Part shown: positions 61,485-64,000 of the stretch, one piece after another
How positions within the stretch are numbered: the stretch's first letter is position 1
Layout of the letters: every line of letters starts with the position of its first letter
Assembly: GCF_009707955.1 (NCBI RefSeq)
Contig: NZ_WMDQ01000012.1
Coordinates: 102,869 to 166,868, forward strand
Length of the DNA: 64,000 nt
Direction: 5' to 3'
DNA from: Flavobacterium sp. LC2016-13
GTDB lineage: Bacteria; Bacteroidota; Bacteroidia; Flavobacteriales; Flavobacteriaceae
The notes under the pieces: generated by a model
What the model was told of the DNA's origin: nothing
Database searches by the model: none
The model's input: only the letters and a program-made list of their open reading frames with translations
Made by a program: the position numbers and the translations under genes

Positions 61485-62504
61485 ATGGAAAAACGGACTA
61501 ACACAAGAAGAACGTTTATCAAAAAAAGTAGTCTGGCTTTAACCACTTTAGTTTTACCATTTCCTTTCACATCATTTACAAAATTTAATCCTATGACAAA
61601 CAAAAAAAATCTTGATGCAATTATAATTGGAGGAAGTTATGCTGGACTTTCGGCAGGAATGGCTTTGGGACGAGCATTACGGAATGTTTTAATTATTGAT
61701 AGCGGAAAACCTTGTAATAGTCAAACACCGCACTCACATAATTTTTTAACCCAAGACGGAAAAACGCCAAAAGAAATTTTAAGTGTAGCAAAAGAACAGG
61801 TTTTGAAATACAAAACAATTCATTTTTATGGTGGACTTGTAGTAAGTGGCAGTAAAACCGAAACAGGTTTTGAAATAGAAACCCAATCGGGCGAGAAATT
61901 CAGAGCAAAGAAATTGATTTTTGCAACTGGAATTAAAGATATAATTCCACCCATTAAAGGATTCTCTGATTGTTGGGGTATTTCTATTATTCATTGTCCG
62001 TATTGCCACGGTTACGAATATAGCAATGACAAAACTGGCATTCTTGCCAATGGCGATATGGCTTTTGAAATGGGGAAATTGATTAGTAATTGGACTAAAG
62101 ATTTGACGGTTTTTACCAATGGAAAATCAACTTTGACTGAAGAGCAATTAGAAAAATTGGCAAAACATAACATCAAAGTTATTGAAACAGCAATAGACCG
62201 CTTTGAACACAATAAAGGGCAAATTGAAAACATTCATTTCAAAGATGGTTCTAAAACGACTATCAAGGCATTATATGCAAGACCTGCTTTCGAGCAACAT
62301 TGCACAATTCCTGAACAATTAGGTTGTGAATTGACCGAACAGAATTATATAAAAATAGACCCTTTTCAAAAAACAACGCAACACAGCATATTTGCTTGTG
62401 GAGACAATACAACTCCTATGCGATTGGTAGCAAATGCTGTTGCAATGGGTGCTTTGTCTGGAGTAATGGTTAACAGAGAATTAACCGAGGAAGAATTTGG
62501 CTAA
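61485..62504 (+). CDS. Thioredoxin-reductase-like FAD/NAD(P) oxidoreductase with twin-Arg leader
   Basis: A 339-residue flavoprotein: FAD loop AIIIGGSYAGLSAGMALGRA (about 45-64), redox pair CPYC in HCPYCHGYE (about 171-174), a second dinucleotide-binding region, and the FAD-closing ACGDNTTP near 305. The first 36 residues (TRRTFIKKSSLALTTLVLPF) look like a twin-arginine signal. An internal Met at 61593 would give the usual cytoplasmic form. It is five bases after the COG0523 gene. It could keep thiols of a metal chaperone or periplasmic partner reduced; that is inference. Confidence 0.82.
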   Translation: MEKRTNTRRTFIKKSSLALTTLVLPFPFTSFTKFNPMTNKKNLDAIIIGGSYAGLSAGMALGRALRNVLIIDSGKPCNSQTPHSHNFLTQDGKTPKEILSVAKEQVLKYKTIHFYGGLVVSGSKTETGFEIETQSGEKFRAKKLIFATGIKDIIPPIKGFSDCWGISIIHCPYCHGYEYSNDKTGILANGDMAFEMGKLISNWTKDLTVFTNGKSTLTEEQLEKLAKHNIKVIETAIDRFEHNKGQIENIHFKDGSKTTIKALYARPAFEQHCTIPEQLGCELTEQNYIKIDPFQKTTQHSIFACGDNTTPMRLVANAVAMGALSGVMVNRELTEEEFG

Positions 62505-62643
62505 AAAAATCAAAAACTTCTTTCCTTACCTTGATTTATAAGTTATCGTGCCGTTTGTTATTATCGATAAACTACTATTTAAGAACACAGTAACAGAATC
62601 TACATCAGTAAAAATTCATAATTTGTTTTGTTTTAGTTGGTAG

Positions 62644-62676
62644 AACGGTTCATTATTATAATGAGCCGTTTTTTTC
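62644..62676 (+). terminator. Terminator of the zinc-type uptake operon
   Basis: AACGGTTCATTA, TTA loop, TAATGAGCCGTT and six further T/C bases. The 12-bp stem has one G-T pair. Confidence 0.85.
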
Positions 62677-62764
62677 ATTCTATTAGATTTACAATAATTT
62701 TCAAAACTGTACTTTTTTACAACCAAAACTTATAATATATTTCTTTGAGTTATATAAATCACTA

Positions 62765-63745
62765 CTATTTTATAGCACTAGGTACTATTCCATACTTTTT
62801 TTTGAAGGCTGTAGTAAAATGTTGGGGGTTTTTATATCCAATTAATTCGGACACCTGATTAACTGCGAAACCTTCCTCAAGGAGCATTTTTTTTGCAAGT
62901 TCCATTTTTTCATCATTGATTAATCCAAAAACCGTTGTTCCAAAGACTTCTTTGAATCCTTTTTTCAGCGTAAACTCATTCGTGCCAACTTGGTGTGCTA
63001 GCGTAATCAGTGAACAAGGAGTGTTTAAATTGGCTAAAATAAGTTCCTTTGCATTGTGCATTTTTTCTATATCCTTTTTTTTTAGAGAACAAAATACTTC
63101 GCATTCGTGCTCACTCATTTGTTCTAATTGTAAAAGGAGTAATTCAATAACTTTGGCTTGAATTAGCATTTTTTTGAATACTCCTTTTCGATTGCAACTG
63201 ATAATTTCATTTATTACAGAATGCATTTTAACGGTTATTCTCAAATTATGTTTATTGAGAAAGCCTGTAGTTTTTTTATTAATTATTTTTGCAAAATTTT
63301 TAAACAATACGCCTTGTTCCGGTAAAAAGTTTGCGAAAAATTGAGGAAGTAAATTTACTTCAAAAATTTGCAATCCCGTGTCAGGACTCCATATCATTTC
63401 CCCTTTAAATTGATTAGCGTAAATAATATTATGCTGATTAATACCAAATTCTATGCTCTTTTTGGTGTCATTACAAATGGACTGACTGTTTCCTGACAGC
63501 GCAAAATGCATCTCAACGGTTTCCATGTCAGTATCAACTTGAATAATAGTGGTTTTGGCTACCTCTATATTGCCGTAGCCAATATGTATTCCATCAAAGT
63601 ATAATTCTTTATATTCTCCTTTTCCAAAAAAAAATTCATTCTTATGGGTTACTTCCACAATATCTGATTGTTTAGTAATTGAACCATTATGACTAGATTC
63701 TAAAAATATTTCTCCTAGGTCTGCACTATGCAATCGTATTTTCAT
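62765..63745 (-). CDS. AraC-family regulator (module 2)
   Basis: A 326-residue regulator with a long N-terminal sensor part (about 1-220) and an AraC HTH at about 228-326 (CSLITLAHQVGTNEFTLKKG, AVNQVSELIGYKNPQHFTTA, FKKKYGIVPSA). It converges on the zinc-type uptake operon and is related to the AraC protein at 55270. PchR-like AraC regulators often respond to the ligand of the neighbouring receptor. Its promoter lies above 63745. Confidence 0.88.
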   Translation of the reverse strand: MKIRLHSADLGEIFLESSHNGSITKQSDIVEVTHKNEFFFGKGEYKELYFDGIHIGYGNIEVAKTTIIQVDTDMETVEMHFALSGNSQSICNDTKKSIEFGINQHNIIYANQFKGEMIWSPDTGLQIFEVNLLPQFFANFLPEQGVLFKNFAKIINKKTTGFLNKHNLRITVKMHSVINEIISCNRKGVFKKMLIQAKVIELLLLQLEQMSEHECEVFCSLKKKDIEKMHNAKELILANLNTPCSLITLAHQVGTNEFTLKKGFKEVFGTTVFGLINDEKMELAKKMLLEEGFAVNQVSELIGYKNPQHFTTAFKKKYGIVPSAIK

Positions 63746-63958
63746 TTTTTCCGTATTACGTAGATTTTATTCCTTTTGGCGTACGCTGTTCTGTTTATCT
63801 AAAAGTAACTTCGCAAAATTAAAAAATTATTTATAAACATTCTAAATAAGTCGTTGTGAAAATTATTAAATTCAAGAATTCAAAACTATTATACCTATCC
63901 TTTGTTCTGTTTTTTACCCAAATTGTAAAAACCAGTGATATTGATCATCTGATTCCAA

Positions 63959-63997
63959 TTTAAATTGACCACCAAGTTTTGGTTTAAATTGACCACC
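63959..63997. mobile_element. Probable end of an IS21-type element (at window edge)
   Basis: TTTAAATTGACCACC occurs twice (63959-63973 and 63983-63997), 24 bases apart. Repeated short blocks of this type at an element end are typical of IS21-family elements. No transposase is inside the window. Confidence 0.55.
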
Positions 63998-64000
63998 TAA

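Overview
The window looks like a chromosome segment of a Flavobacterium-type Bacteroidota. It is AT-rich. Promoters carry the Bacteroidota -7 box (TAnnTTTG). Surface proteins end in type IX secretion (T9SS) sorting domains and sit beside a PorP/SprF protein. TonB receptors are paired with surface lipoproteins, and a Thr-rich leader peptide precedes thrABC. No tRNA, rRNA or CRISPR array was seen.

Layout. 1-7 kb: 3' truncated hutH on the minus strand, then the threonine operon (leader peptide, thrA, thrB, thrC, terminator). Its two intergenic gaps are filled with degenerate repeats. 7-17 kb: small accessory genes (a two-gene membrane cassette between inverted repeats, a Cys/His protein of unknown role, an XRE regulator, two small membrane proteins), a GNAT acetyltransferase, a HutD-like protein, a Crp-family regulator, a PL1 pectate lyase lipoprotein, a HipA-like kinase/DUF3037 pair and NAD(P)HX dehydratase. 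Palindromic intergenic repeats are frequent here. 17.4-25.3 kb: a Fur-family (Zur-like) regulator diverges from an 11-gene operon that reads as a zinc-starvation programme: MerC-like protein, COG0523 GTPase, MoaB/Mog, a ThrRS paralogue, dCTP deaminase, a HisI paralogue with an internal stop, FolE, a second Fur-family protein, an LCIB-type carbonic anhydrase homologue, an unknown gene with an internal stop, and a QueD/PTPS homologue. 25.4-29.9 kb: Lrp regulator, SBF-like transporter, the folate-independent methionine synthase pair MesX/MesD, and a 5'-truncated second queD. 30-33 kb: a one-component hybrid histidine kinase. 33-50.7 kb: a LamG protein with a hydrophobic C-terminus, an LRR-like T9SS protein, and a 4246-residue repeat-built T9SS adhesin followed by a PorP/SprF protein. 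51-63.7 kb: an IS5-type transposase relic and two TonB-receptor/lipoprotein modules with AraC regulators. The second module has the same palindromic operator and promoter geometry as the zinc operon and also encodes a COG0523 GTPase and a thioredoxin-reductase-like protein. The last 40 bases resemble the end of an IS21-type element.

The main proposal is one zinc-limitation regulon split over two loci about 40 kb apart: one replaces or re-metallates zinc enzymes in the cytoplasm, the other imports and distributes the metal. It rests on shared operator architecture plus gene content. Everything was read by eye; no database search was run.
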